Assembly (NCBI GenBank): GCA_019925795.1
Contig: CM034311.1
Coordinates: 46,285,374 to 46,349,373, forward strand
DNA from: Dendrobium chrysotoxum
Lineage: Eukaryota > Streptophyta > Magnoliopsida > Asparagales > Orchidaceae
DNA length: 64,000 bases
Direction: 5' to 3'
Shown here: positions 23,091 to 33,425 of the stretch, in pieces
Position numbering within the stretch: the first letter of the stretch is position 1
How the letters are laid out: each line of letters begins with the position of its first letter
Made by a program: the position numbers and the translations under genes
The notes under the pieces: generated by a model
Database searches by the model: none
Seen by the model: only the letters and a program-made list of their open reading frames with translations
What the model was told of the DNA's origin: nothing

Positions 23091-24572
23091 ATGTCTCCTT
23101 CTCTCTCTACCTCTCCTACCTCCGCCGCCACCACCATCATAAACTCCAACTCCTTGCAGTTGCCGGCGACCAAATGTCCACTTGTCCAACCTATTACCAA
23201 ATGCACCGTGCTGCCGGATCGGAAATCGACTCAGTCCGACCTGAAGCTCTCTGTCTCCGACCTTCCCATGCTTTCATGCTACTATATCCAAAAAGGTCTC
23301 TTTTTTCCACCTCCTCACATACCAATCCACCGTCTGTTCTCCCTACTTACTCGATCCCTTTCACGCGCCCTCTCCTTCTTCCCCGGCCTCGCCGGAAAAC
23401 TCACTACCAATCCTGACGACGGCCGCATCTTCATCTCCTGCAACGACGTCGGCGTCGAATTCATCCATGCAGCCGCTCCATCCCTCTCCCTTCAGCTGCT
23501 CCTTCGCCCCTCCCACGACGTCCCCATGGAAGTCCAGTCCCTATTCGCCCTCAACGGCGCCGTCAGCTACGATGGCCATTTCCGCCCCCTCGCCGCCTTT
23601 CAATTCACCGAGCTCGGTGACGGCGCCGTATTCATTGGCTGCACGGCCAACCACGCCGTCGTCGACGGCACTTCCTTTTGGAATTTCTTCAACGCCTGGG
23701 CCGAACTCTGCCGCTCTCCTGCTACGACGACCATCTCACGCCCGCCGGACTTGCGGCGCAACTTCTTCGGGGATTCCACTGCTGTGATCCTTTTTCCCGG
23801 CGGCGCTGGACCGGAGGTTACCTTCTCCGTAGGCGCACCGCTTCGGGAGAGGATTTTCAGTTTCACAAACGCGGCAGTTCGTGAGCTCAAATCAAGGGCA
23901 AACCGCTGGGAACGCGACAACGCGGAGCTGTACGGGAAGCGCATCCACGACAAGAAACTTATTGCGGAGGGAGAGGAAATATCTTCTTTCCAGTCTCTGT
24001 GCGCGCAAATGTGGCGGTCGGTGACGCGGGCTAGAAAGCATCTTCGGCCGGAGGCACTTACGACATTTCGAATGGCAGTGAACTGCCGTCACAGGATTTT
24101 TCCGCCGATCGACAAGTTTTACTTCGGCAACGCGATTCAGAGCCTCCCGACGACGGCGAAGGTGGGGGATGTGGCGGAGAGCGAGCTCTGGTGGGCGGCT
24201 GAGCTGCTTCACCGGAACGTGGCGGCACACTGGGACGAGAAGATAAGAAAAGGCGTGGCAGACTGGGAGACGGCTCCGCGGTGCTTTCCGTTAGGAAACC
24301 CTGACGGCGCCGGCATCACGATGGGGAGTTCACCGCGGTTTCCAATGTACGAAGGTAACGATTTCGGGTGGGGAGGTCCGGTCGCGGTGAGAAGCGGCAA
24401 GGCTAATAAATTCGACGGCAAGTTTTCGGCTTTTCCTGGTAGGTACGGCGGCGGAAGCGTCGACATCGAGGTTTGTCTTGCTCCGGAAACCATGGCGGCG
24501 CTTCTCGAGGATGAGGAGTTCATGTACTACGTGTCCAAAGGATTTGAGGGCGAAGCCGTTGACGCAAAGTGA
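23091..24572 (+). CDS. BAHD-family acyltransferase, intact
   Basis: A 493-residue protein in one open exon, the usual BAHD size (430-500). BAHD enzymes transfer an acyl group from acyl-CoA to an alcohol or amine in the cytosol, in specialised metabolism. The catalytic HxxxD motif is HAVVD (His188, Asp192) followed by GTSFW. The structural DFGWG motif is intact at residues 424-428. LFFPPPHIP, RALSFFPGLAGKL and VNCRHRIFPP are typical of the group annotated as At3g50280-like uncharacterised acetyltransferases. Substrate cannot be told from sequence. The start at 23091 is favoured because it is the first ATG after the leader and opens the whole frame. The serine/threonine-rich first 25 residues are a weakly conserved extension. 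GC-rich codons contrast sharply with the AT-rich surroundings. Confidence 0.93.
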   Translation: MSPSLSTSPTSAATTIINSNSLQLPATKCPLVQPITKCTVLPDRKSTQSDLKLSVSDLPMLSCYYIQKGLFFPPPHIPIHRLFSLLTRSLSRALSFFPGLAGKLTTNPDDGRIFISCNDVGVEFIHAAAPSLSLQLLLRPSHDVPMEVQSLFALNGAVSYDGHFRPLAAFQFTELGDGAVFIGCTANHAVVDGTSFWNFFNAWAELCRSPATTTISRPPDLRRNFFGDSTAVILFPGGAGPEVTFSVGAPLRERIFSFTNAAVRELKSRANRWERDNAELYGKRIHDKKLIAEGEEISSFQSLCAQMWRSVTRARKHLRPEALTTFRMAVNCRHRIFPPIDKFYFGNAIQSLPTTAKVGDVAESELWWAAELLHRNVAAHWDEKIRKGVADWETAPRCFPLGNPDGAGITMGSSPRFPMYEGNDFGWGGPVAVRSGKANKFDGKFSAFPGRYGGGSVDIEVCLAPETMAALLEDEEFMYYVSKGFEGEAVDAK

Positions 24573-25000
24573 CAAACACCTTGAGGGCGGCCTACGAATA
24601 TTGGTTTACATAATTATCTAATTGACTCAGATTGAAGGCGATGCGGCGTTTGCTGCAGAGAGGAGGAAATTAAAGGATTAATAAAAAGGTGAGAGGAATG
24701 ACGGCAACCGGCAGCTGCCTACAGATAATTAGGAGTAATAAGGAACATATTATTTGCAAGCAGATAATTGGATATCGTTTTGGATTTTATGTATTTTCAC
24801 AATTTCTTTTGATTGAACTAAAGTTAAGTTTAGCCGTTTAAGACTTTTGGGATTTTTGTGTTTTGGCAAAGTATGGTTCTTAGTTGTCATGTGTAATTTT
24901 GACATCAAATTGAGTCGAAATCATTTGGCTTCATGGTGTCATAAATTTTAATTCTTTCTGATTAATTACATAAATTGATCGTACAGTTAGCATATCTAAA
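24573..25000 (+). other. 3' flank of the acyltransferase gene
   Basis: Likely the 3' untranslated region. A possible polyadenylation signal TTAATAAAAAGG lies near 24679. T-rich DNA follows, and no other gene is seen. Confidence 0.5.
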
Positions 25001-25835
25001 ACCTCATGTGGAAATTGGATAATTGAACTAACGTGTTCTTCGTGTGGAGCCTGCTTTTGCTCTGCTAGGGGGCAGAGACTGCTTATGCTCTGCTAGAATT
25101 TTCATTGCCCTAGCTGACATGCCCATGATCCTCCATTTCTCACTCTCTTTCCCCTCTTCGACTTTGCCGGAGGGGCTCCTAGCTGGAGGGGCTCCTCCCT
25201 TCCATATCACATAGATCATGGCCTCCACTCCTGATCCATCTGACTTTCCATCGATTTCGATCCCCCCTTCGGCCATCTTGTTTCCTCTCAGATCCCCCAA
25301 CTCCACCACCATGAACTGGAAACAACTCCTCTCTTTCCGAACACCCTCATCCCCCTCACCTTTATTCCCCCTCTGGGGTCCAATCTCATTCTTTGAAGAA
25401 GAAACATCGATCGGTTCATCGGAATGGAGCCTTTCACTGATTGGCTACTCCATAGGTTGCTTTCCATACTAGAAAGCGATATTGGAATCCATTCGTAAGG
25501 GTTCGTAGTTATTATCTTTAAATGAAGGATTTTTTATGCTAAAATTTTCATCCCTTGAAGACTATGAAATGGTCAGGTCCAAAGGCCCATGATTTTTCCT
25601 GGGTAATCCTTTTCTCCTCTAGAAATGGTCACTGCTATTCTTCCCTAAGTAAGATGAGTTCATATATTCCTATTTGGCTTAAAATCCATGACTTACCTCT
25701 ATCATGTTGGAACTCATAGGGGTATATCTAACATTGCTAGCATGAAAATATTTCCCCTTGTCATCGACACCCTCACAATAGAAAGAGCAGGTTAACATAT
25801 GCCTGAGTGTGTGTGCAAGTGACCAACAAAGCTAC
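25001..25835. other. Unassigned DNA with a short minus-strand frame
   Basis: A 94-codon minus-strand frame (25028-25312) has mixed composition and no motif I recognise. The surrounding minus strand has a few more codon-like stretches. It could be a scrap of a retroelement gag or host gene, and I do not call it a gene. A direct repeat with the phrase CTTTTGCTCTGCTAG / CTTATGCTCTGCTAG occurs near 25050-25100. Confidence 0.35.
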
Positions 25836-26351
25836 TGTGAAACCCCTCAAGTAAAATAAGCTAAACTCTTAAACATCTAGATATCTTTTGGTTCAATGGT
25901 TGAAATTTTATTAAGAAACTTCGCAGTTAATCATGCTCATCCTAGAGAAATCTCGGGATGGGTGACCTCCTGAAAAGTTATACCAACATGACAAAATTAT
26001 GAGGCCTTTAGGCCAAAGTAGATAATATCTTGATAGTTAAGAGTTTGAGCTATTATAAATGGTATTAAAGCAATACATAAGTTGGAAGATGGGAACTAAG
26101 TGTCATGTAAAATAAAGTGCTACACAATGGGAGAAGGAAGAGTTTGGGCTGGGGTTGGAAGAGTTTGAGAACTAAGTGTCATACAAAATAGTTAGAATTT
26201 CATTAAGAAAAACTCCACAGTTAAGCGTGCTCATCCAAGATAGATTCTGGAATGGGTGACCACTAGCGAAGTTACACCAACAGGACAAAACTGTGAGGCC
26301 CTTAGGCCAAAGCTGATAATATCTTGATAGTTAAGAGTTTGGGCTGTTATA
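25836..26351 (+). mobile_element. Cassandra-type TRIM retrotransposon
   Basis: A 516-bp element with short LTRs that hold 5S-rRNA-derived sequence, the hallmark of Cassandra. The 5' LTR (25836-26057) starts TGTGAAACCCC and ends GCTATTATA. It is followed by a primer site TGGTATTAAAGC (26060-26071), a one-or-two-base variant of the initiator tRNA-Met site. The 3' LTR is shortened at its 5' side (about 26190) and ends GGGCTGTTATA at 26351. The flanks GCTAC and GTTAC differ at one base. There is no coding capacity, as expected; it would need proteins from other elements. 5S-like blocks include CGCAGTTAA, CCACAGTTAAGCGTGCTCAT and GGGATGGGTGACCTCCTG. Confidence 0.85.
25919..25995 (+). promoter_or_regulatory. 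5S-rRNA-derived promoter region in the TRIM 5' LTR
   Basis: The segment follows the second half of plant 5S rRNA, including CGCAGTTAA and GGGATGGGTGACCTCCTG. In Cassandra this region carries RNA polymerase III promoter boxes. Here several box positions are mutated. The second copy is at about 26213-26280. Confidence 0.7.
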
Positions 26352-26431
26352 GTTACCTACATGGATGAAATATAGTTACACCAACAGGACAAAACTGTGA
26401 GGCCCTTAGGCCAAAGCTACTATGGATGCTA
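26352..26431 (+). repeat. Duplicated scrap of the TRIM LTR
   Basis: ATAGTTACACCAACAGGACA and CTGTGAGGCCCTTAGGCC repeat LTR sequence from about 26270-26315, just downstream of the element. It is a partial tandem duplication or a second truncated insertion. Confidence 0.7.
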
Positions 26432-26499
26432 AATTTAACTTGTCACATCTTCGTTAAGAAGGTGTTCAAGGACGTAATCATCCAATTTTCATCTATTGT

Positions 26500-27287
26500 G
26501 ATGAGGACTAGTAGTCTGGAAAATAAGTTCATAGTTAAAAATTAAAATTGTCTTCCTCCTTATTCGGCTAACTTCATCTATCCCTTTCACCAAAGATGAT
26601 GTTGTGGTGCCTTAGTTGAAAGAGGAGGAGGCTCGGGTAGTCAAGTGACTAATTGGCAAGTCATTGGTGGTGAGCCATCACCTAGGGGCAAGACACATTT
26701 ACCCCATCTTCTATGGTAAGCTATATTATTCCTTCATCCTATTTAAAAATTTAACTAAAATTTTCACTCGCCATAAAATTTATTATTCCTTCTTAGAGGT
26801 AGTATGCCAAGCTATATATACCTTCCTTAAGGACTTTGAGGTCCTCGAGTCCCTTGAAGGGTTGAGGGTGAAACCCCAACAACAATAGTTCTTACCACTA
26901 TGGCAAGCAAGGGGATCATCATTGATGAAGGTGCATCTTAAAGGAGTATTGAAAAGGCAATGAGGCTTATGCTAAAAGTGGTGGAGGGTAAGGGAAATCA
27001 AGTATCCTCCACCCTAGAAAATGAGTCCACATCAATTCTCCCTTTGGAATGAAAGGGTTTTGAGTTTCCCATACTCTCTAAGGGAGAGGTGGACTCCTAC
27101 TACCCTCTAAGAGGATGTATGATTATAGGTGGACCATCTTCTCAAAGGCATTCAAGGTGACTCTGAAGGAGATCTAGAGGATGAGCTTCCCATTATAATG
27201 ATGAACTCATTGACTTATGATCATAACCATCGATAGGCTATGAAAAATATTGCCGCCTTGAGTAAGGGATGCTTGTCCTTAATTATT
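26500..27287 (+). pseudogene. Relict transposon-like coding sequence, N-terminal part
   Basis: A plus-strand frame is open over 26664-26888 (74 codons) with a hydrophobic, protein-like profile (YPIFYGKLYYSFILF, LEVVCQAIYTFL). It is followed by scattered coding-like pieces with many stops. Together with 27485-29560 it resembles plant putative transposon proteins that end in a coiled coil. I do not recognise a specific family. Confidence 0.35.
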
Positions 27288-27481
27288 AAAATCTGTCAGA
27301 AAAGCCGCTGGAAATACCGCCGGAAATAAATCCGTCGGAAATCTGCCAGAAATTCACCGAAAAATCTGCGAAAAAATATGTCGGAAATATTTCATTATAA
27401 TTCGTCGGAATTCTGTAAGAAAAACCGCCGGAAACCTGTCTGCCGGAAAATCTGTCGGTAATAGGCGATTTTCCTGTAGTG
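27288..27481 (-). mobile_element. CACTA (En/Spm) transposon end fragment
   Basis: The right edge, read on the minus strand, starts CACTACAGGAAAATCGCC, a classic CACTA terminus. Behind it lie sub-terminal repeats such as CCGACAGATTTTCCGGC and TTTCCGGCGG/TTTCCGACG, repeated about ten times. The other terminus is missing, so it is a truncated end or a CACTA-derived MITE. Confidence 0.75.
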
Positions 27482-27484
27482 CTT

Positions 27485-29700
27485 AGAGCTGCACCTTAAG
27501 GAGGAAGGCTCCACTCGATGGGCTGGAGGTGATCCAAGCCTTGAAGGCTTAGCTGGCTAGGAAGAAGGCAATATACGAGGAGCTTAAGAAGAAAGTGGTT
27601 GTAATACCTACTAAAATAGCATTCTGCTGCACCTATTATGACACAGTCTTATAAAGATCGATAATACAATTAAAATTTTGCACCTATTGTATGTGCTTGT
27701 GATTGTTATGTGTGCATATAAATGTTAGAATCTATTTTGAAGTATATCCCAAGGGTTTGTGTGAATGAATGAAAATTTTGAAATTTTTTCATGGAAGCGT
27801 GGCGGCACTGGAATTGGGCACAGAGATGCTAAGCTTTCGGTTGGCTGGCACTGTCTGGAGCACCGCGACACCAGTCCAAACTAAGTAAATTTTTTTAAAT
27901 AAACCCCATAAGCTGCATTTTAGAGAGAGAAAGGGAGAAAATCTAGTAAGAGAAATTTCATTTCAAATAACTTTGGTCTATTTTTTATTGTCAACCAAGT
28001 TTTAAAAGTTGTCTGAATCAAGGTATATTATTTTCCACCTATCTCGATTTTCAAACATGTAGAAAATTGGGATTTTTTTATTTAAATTATAAGTTCATAG
28101 CCTAAATTGAGAATAACTTTACACCCTCTAAACTTTTCTTGAGTAACTTTTTGTATGTTGTAGATACGATCATTTTGGACATTTAGATATTTTTTTTAAA
28201 AAAATGTTTGGTGATTAAAAAAGTGCACCATTTTTAGCAAATTAAAAAATAATTTTGATCCCATAAAATAATATTATAGTACATTTAAAGCTTCAAAATG
28301 ACGTTCTGAACAATCCCTAGTAATCTGGTGAAATTCTAAAAGTATAAAATTCTGCTGAGTCGTTAAATTTGTTGTGTACCTATAACCCATTTTGTGTATT
28401 TTTTAAATTTATTTATTTATATTTCTTTTATTACATTCCAATTATATTTGTATTAATTTGCTTGAATTGTATGATTACGTGGAGTTTTGATGTGGAGGAA
28501 GTTTTGTTGTGTTGAATGCACAGGGAATAATAAGGGCCTATTTTGAATATTTGATATTTGCTAAAACATTAGAGATTCATAATGATTTATTTTCTGATAT
28601 GCTAGTATAGAGAGTCATAAGGGCCTGAATTCTATATCTATTTTTTATGGAAGACACAAATGCCTAAGAGAAATTTGTTATTTTTTTCTCTGATATATGA
28701 ACTACTTATTTATTTATTTTTTATGTATTGTTTATTAAATTTCTAATAAATGTAAGCTTTACTTTATTCAGCACAGTGAATTGTTATTAACTATTTTACA
28801 ATTAATCAATTAAATGCAAAATGGATTGTCATTAAAAATTTAAATAGATGGGTGTGACCTGATAAGCTATGTTGGCTCACACCTATTTTGTGTTATGTTT
28901 TAGGTCAGAGAAAGGGTAAAAAACCGGTTGAGTAGCCATGGTCCCAGGTTTTGATCTATCTGAGTCAGTATAAGTATTTTTTTATTTTTATACAGTCATG
29001 ATAATTTATTTTTTGTTTGTTTTGGTCTGTAGCCATGTACTATAGTATATATATTTTGTTATACATATACATTTTAAAGATGAATGAAAAATAAAAAAAA
29101 TTTGCAGATGAGTTTACTTTCTATTCAGTTGATAGTTAATTAGTAATTATGTAGTCAATTTTTATTTAAAAAAATGAAAAAGTCTCCAAAACTTAATCAT
29201 AGGCTTGGTCTGTCATCCAATACGATATGACCTGTTAGGTTTGTGGGTTTATTGGGTTGGATTGTGATAGTGGCGCCCTTGAAGGAATCAATAAAAGACT
29301 GAGCAGATGAGGATGCAAAATTGATAGTCAAATTTGAGAAGAGGGAGAACGAAATGGTTTCCCTTCTTTAGCTCTCCCTAGTATGATGAGATACTTGGTG
29401 CTAAGTTTTGGGATCGAGTGTTGCCTGAAGAAGGTGCTCCCTCCAAGGAACATTTAGATAATAGATTTGAGGGTGAGGCCAACATCTATGAGCTAAGTCT
29501 AATGAAGGGAATGATGGGGCAAGCAAAACCAATAAATGAGGTCATCTCGCATTGTAAAGAATTTTTTTTTTGTCTTGTGAGGTAATTATAATGTAAACTT
29601 TAAAAGAAATAAAAAAATAATTTTTTTTTGCCTGCTCGTCTCTTCTATTTTTGCATATGTATTCAGACATATTAGATTGGTGTAATGTTTTCAAAGTTTT
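27485..29700 (+). pseudogene. Relict coiled-coil coding sequence, split by a solo LTR
   Basis: Up to 27594 the frame reads ARKKAIYEELKKKV. After the solo LTR, from about 29273, the same frame continues (PLKESIKD, then KFEKRENEMVSLL). This charged heptad-like sequence is a coiled coil. Stops occur on both sides of the LTR. The clean continuation across 27595-29274 confirms the LTR borders. I cannot name the protein; it is likely a transposon-encoded ORF. Confidence 0.45.
27600..29269 (+). repeat. Gypsy-type solo LTR, second copy
   Basis: 1,670 bp from TGTAATACC to TTGTGATA. The flanks GTGGT (27595-27599) and GTGGC (29270-29274) match at 4 of 5 bases. It shares blocks with 17882-21792. The reading frame of the relict coding sequence resumes directly after it. 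Confidence 0.65.
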
Positions 29701-30535
29701 TAACTCTTCTCTTTATTGTATGGATGATTGAAGTACCAGCAATAGTGCTTGTTGACCTCATTATTCGAGGTTGATTTCCCCATAATTAACTCTAGCACCT
29801 AAGTCTTCGCAGCCTAGTGTAGACGTCATATTTAGGACTTCTCTTAGGAGGATGCCCACTGACGTGGCATTGACTCGGCCCTGCTATTCAACCCAGATCA
29901 AAATCAATCCAGTCCAAATTTAATGTGGTTTTGAATATAATAATCTAATCGAGTGTCATCAAGCTTAATCGAGTTAAATTCAACTTCAATCAAAATTCAA
30001 TGGGTTCAGCCGATGCAACATGAATTGTCTTAGTATAATTTGAGATAATTGGATATTGAATCAAATCATTTAAAATCATTATAATAAAATTAAAATCAAA
30101 TCCATTAAATTTTACATTGAGTGAACCTAATATGATCAAACTGATATCAATTCAATAAAAACTATTCAATTTTAACATGGTTCAAATTAACTCAGCTCGT
30201 CTCAAAGCGCGTTGACGCAAATCAGCGCGTTATCAAGTTAAATTGACTTGAATCGAGTCCGATTTGAACAACGATGATTCTGAATTACCTGAATTAATTG
30301 GTCGCGAGTCAATTAAAACCAAATTAACGTGAATCGAATTAAATAAATTGATTCAAACCCTTATAATTCAAAATTTTAAATAAATTTCTAAATCAGCTTT
30401 TTTTAAAAACATAATCTTATAAATCTACATATAATTAGAATTAAACCAATGATTTTTCTCAAATAAGAAACAATTTTTTTTACCTATTGACTTTGAAATC
30501 AGATTAGTAGAGGCGGGAGTTAGGGCCGGTTTAAC

Positions 30536-31035
30536 CTTTTCCTCCCACGATCTCTCGCTCTCCCAGATCAGTTCAAAAAATGGCCCCCCCACTACCGCCT
30601 ATTTTTTCGCAAAATGAAACCCCCCAGGCGCTGGATTCGCACGAACCTCTTCCCTCTCCAGTGACCCACTCTGATTCGCAAAAAAAAACCTAAGACTCCC
30701 TCTCCCTCTCCGTCTCTCCTGGCAAGGAACCGAAGCCCCAGTTCGCAAAATCCCTCCAAGGCCCGTATCCCTCCCAGTTCGGCAGACCCCCAGAACCAAA
30801 AAACCCCCTGCTTCGCTCTCTCTCTCCATTCGCAAGAACAGTCTCGAGGCCAAATTCCTCTCGTCGCCTCTCGATTCGCAAGAAACGAACACAAGAGCTC
30901 GTCAATCTTCTCGCTGTCGCCCTCTCTCTCGCGTGAGAACCCCAAGCCCGGCTGCACCTCTTTCGCTGGTCTCCGACGTCTCTCGTGCCCTAGCCGTCGC
31001 CTGCCCTAGCCACCGATTTGCCATCTTGATCTAGG
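30536..31035 (+). promoter_or_regulatory. CT/GC-rich leader-like segment of the LTR
   Basis: About 500 bp far richer in C than its surroundings. It looks like a plant 5' untranslated exon: CTCTCTCGCTCTCCC, repeated ATTCGCAAGAA words and CCCTAGCCGTCGCCTGCCC. It ends with GATCTAG followed by GTATAG, a good splice-donor sequence, and T-rich intron-like DNA follows. I infer the start of the element's transcript, possibly with a leader intron. The minus-strand frames here are shadows. Confidence 0.45.
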
Positions 31036-32249
31036 TATAGTTTCCTTGTATCTTCTTCTTCCTCATTCTCTGTTTCTTCTACCTTCCTTTAATACCCTCC
31101 TCATAGTCTCTTTTGGAATATAAGAAGGCTGAATGAAAACCCTTGCAATCCACATTCAAACTAAATCATCTGTATTGAACACATGATTTTGTGAAGATAA
31201 AAAATAATTTTTTTTTTAAAACAACAATAAATTTGTAGAGTTTTGGCAGACCTATATTGTTCAATCTTAAGATGGAAGTTTATAATTTTGATCAAATGTT
31301 GTAGTACTTAAATTGCTTGCTAGAACTGTCATCATTCGCCTTTCATCCAAGTTAGAATTTAGAACACCCTAAATGACCTTTGCCGCTAACAGAGACCTTT
31401 AAAGTTTTTTTTAATACCTCTCCGGCAATGGCTCTTATGTTTATTAGGGTTCTATACATCATGAAATGCATGAGATTTGAGAAGCTGCAAACACGCGTCT
31501 ACATGAGCATCCTTCATAAAGTAATTTGCAAGAAAAATCTACTTGTTGCTCTCTAATCCAATTCAATATTTCTTTTGCGAATTGGGGTAAAGATTATTTA
31601 TAAAATATGGTGTTTGGCAATAAGCGTGGTTTTCAAACGATTTTGTGTTCATGCCTAATAAGTTTTTATTAGATTGGAAAGTTTAAATGTGCATTTTTTT
31701 TTTTACTTATAATATTTTGTATAGATTTGACAATTGTAAAATTTCATTCTAATGCTCTCCAAACCATCTTGGGAATAGAATGAAGAGCATTCATGTATAT
31801 TCTTGTTAAATGGTGAACATTCAAGAGTCTTTTATAAAATATTTTGGAGAAATGTTGGAGAAAGTTTGTGTTTTTTTTTCTCTCATGAAGTGTTTTGGAG
31901 AAATTTTGAAAAGCATCCATATGCTTTCTTTTTCAATGGTGAGCATGGTATGAGTCTTTTATGAAGTATTTTGGGAAAGCATCGGAGAGTATTCATGTAT
32001 TTTAAATTTATGTTTTTTTTGCATAGATCCAAACATGATTTGGCCTTATGTTGGTTATCATATCTTCTTCAATTTTGGAAAAAGAGTAAAATTGCATCAA
32101 ATTGTCTTTCCTTTTTAAATTACTTTTAGTGAAATTTTGAATTGGAAAGTAGATGTATATGGGCGTTTGATGGAGCATAATGGGTAAGGATTTATATATG
32201 TAAACTGTGCTTCACTTTAATTCATATGGTTTTTCTTCTTATGATTTGG

Positions 32250-33010
32250 AAAAAGTGAGAGGTGTATGTTTTGGAGGGGATTTGTGGATGTATGTGTTAA
32301 AAGTAAAATGTGAGATCTTTGAATGGTGAGGAGTGTTTGTTAAAATAGTGAAATACATGAATTTTGAATAATGAAAAATGTGATTCTGGAAGGGTTAAGT
32401 GTGTATGTTGAGAAGTTGAAGTTGTGTGTGTTCTAGAAAGTGGTGATGGAGATTGTTTGTAGTTGAACTTGTGAGCGGGTATGTTAAAATTGAGTAATGA
32501 AAATTTTGGAAAGCGAATTGTATATGGGTTGGAAATTGAAATGAGTGGAAAGTGTGTGTGTTGGAAATGTGAAATGTATGAAAAGTTGAAAAGGGGAAGT
32601 GTATAAGGGTATGGAAAGTGAAGCGTATGTATTTTGAATAGTGAAAAGAATGTGGATTTTGGAAAAGGTATTGTGTGAGAAAATGAAGGGTGAAATATAA
32701 AGTTTTGAAGAGCAAAGTGATTTGAAAAGTTTGTGTGTTAAAAAGTAATGTGCTTCGTAAGTGTGTATGGGTGTTTCAAGAGTGAAAGTGTATGATATTG
32801 TGAACATGTATGTTGAAAAGTGATGGTTTTGAAAGATGGAAAGTAAATTGTGAAGCTTTGAAAGGTAATGTGACATGTGTATGTGTATTTGAAAAGTGAA
32901 ATTGTGGGAACTGTATGTTTTGAAAGAGGAAAGTGTGTGAGTTGTGGAAATTGAAAGTGAAAGGTGGTTTGTGTTAGAGAGTGAGTTAGTTGAGTGTGTT
33001 TTGGAAAATG
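32250..33010 (+). repeat. Purine/GT-rich degenerate repeat tract in the LTR
   Basis: About 760 bp built from variants of GAAAAGTG, GTGTGTGTTGGAAA and GAAATGTATG, nearly free of C on the plus strand. Lack of stops on the minus strand creates long false frames (32395-32876). The same tract is at about 50877-51637 in the 3' LTR. Confidence 0.75.
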
Positions 33011-33336
33011 AAGGTGTTAAAAAACAATGCCCCTCTCTCTCTCTCTACCCCTCTCTTTCTCCTTCTTCTATTACTCTTCCTTATTGTGCCTCGAGATAAA
33101 TGTTGAAAGAATACAAAGTATGCTTTCAAGAGTGAAAAGTTCAAAAGGTAGACAGCTTGCGCCGGTCTTCAAGCCTGAAGAAAGGTACGTTTTTATTTTT
33201 AGTAAATTTCAATTATTTCATTATTAATTATTAAATGTGCTTCTAATCCTCCCTATTTTCTTGTCTTTATTTGCATGAACTGCGAGGAACGGTACCAATC
33301 AAGTGAACAAGAGGAAGCAAATCAAAGGTGTCAGTC

Positions 33337-33425
33337 GCCTCTATCCAACCGGGTAGAGGCGCTACGGGCGTAATCCACCGGGTCATAGCCCCCGGTGTTG
33401 TAAGCTTTCTTAAAACTTAGAAAGC
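33337..33425 (+). other. Cluster of three short hairpins in the LTR
   Basis: Arms are GCCTCTA/TAGAGGC (33337-33360), CACCGGG/CCCGGTG (33376-33397) and GCTTTCT/AGAAAGC (33404-33425). In the 3' LTR (about 51964-52052) changes such as GCTTTCT to GTTTTCT leave G-U pairing possible. This is likely RNA structure, function unknown. Confidence 0.6.

Noticed and set aside
23600..24575. Five minus-strand and alternative-frame ORFs over the acyltransferase
   Set aside because: They are shadows of a GC-rich coding frame; only the 23091 frame has BAHD motifs.
25919..25995. 5S rRNA gene
   Set aside because: The similarity covers only part of 5S and sits in paired LTRs with a primer site, so it is a Cassandra-type TRIM.
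30592..30957. Minus-strand 121-codon frame, repeated at 49216-49581
   Set aside because: It runs antisense to a C-rich leader-like segment, is low-complexity and has no domain. Its preservation reflects LTR identity, not selection.
32395..32876. Two long overlapping minus-strand frames (106 and 130 codons), repeated at 51022-51503
   Set aside because: They are translations of a C-poor repeat tract in the LTR (Phe/His/Tyr/Ser-rich, no domain) and occur in both LTRs because the LTRs are copies.
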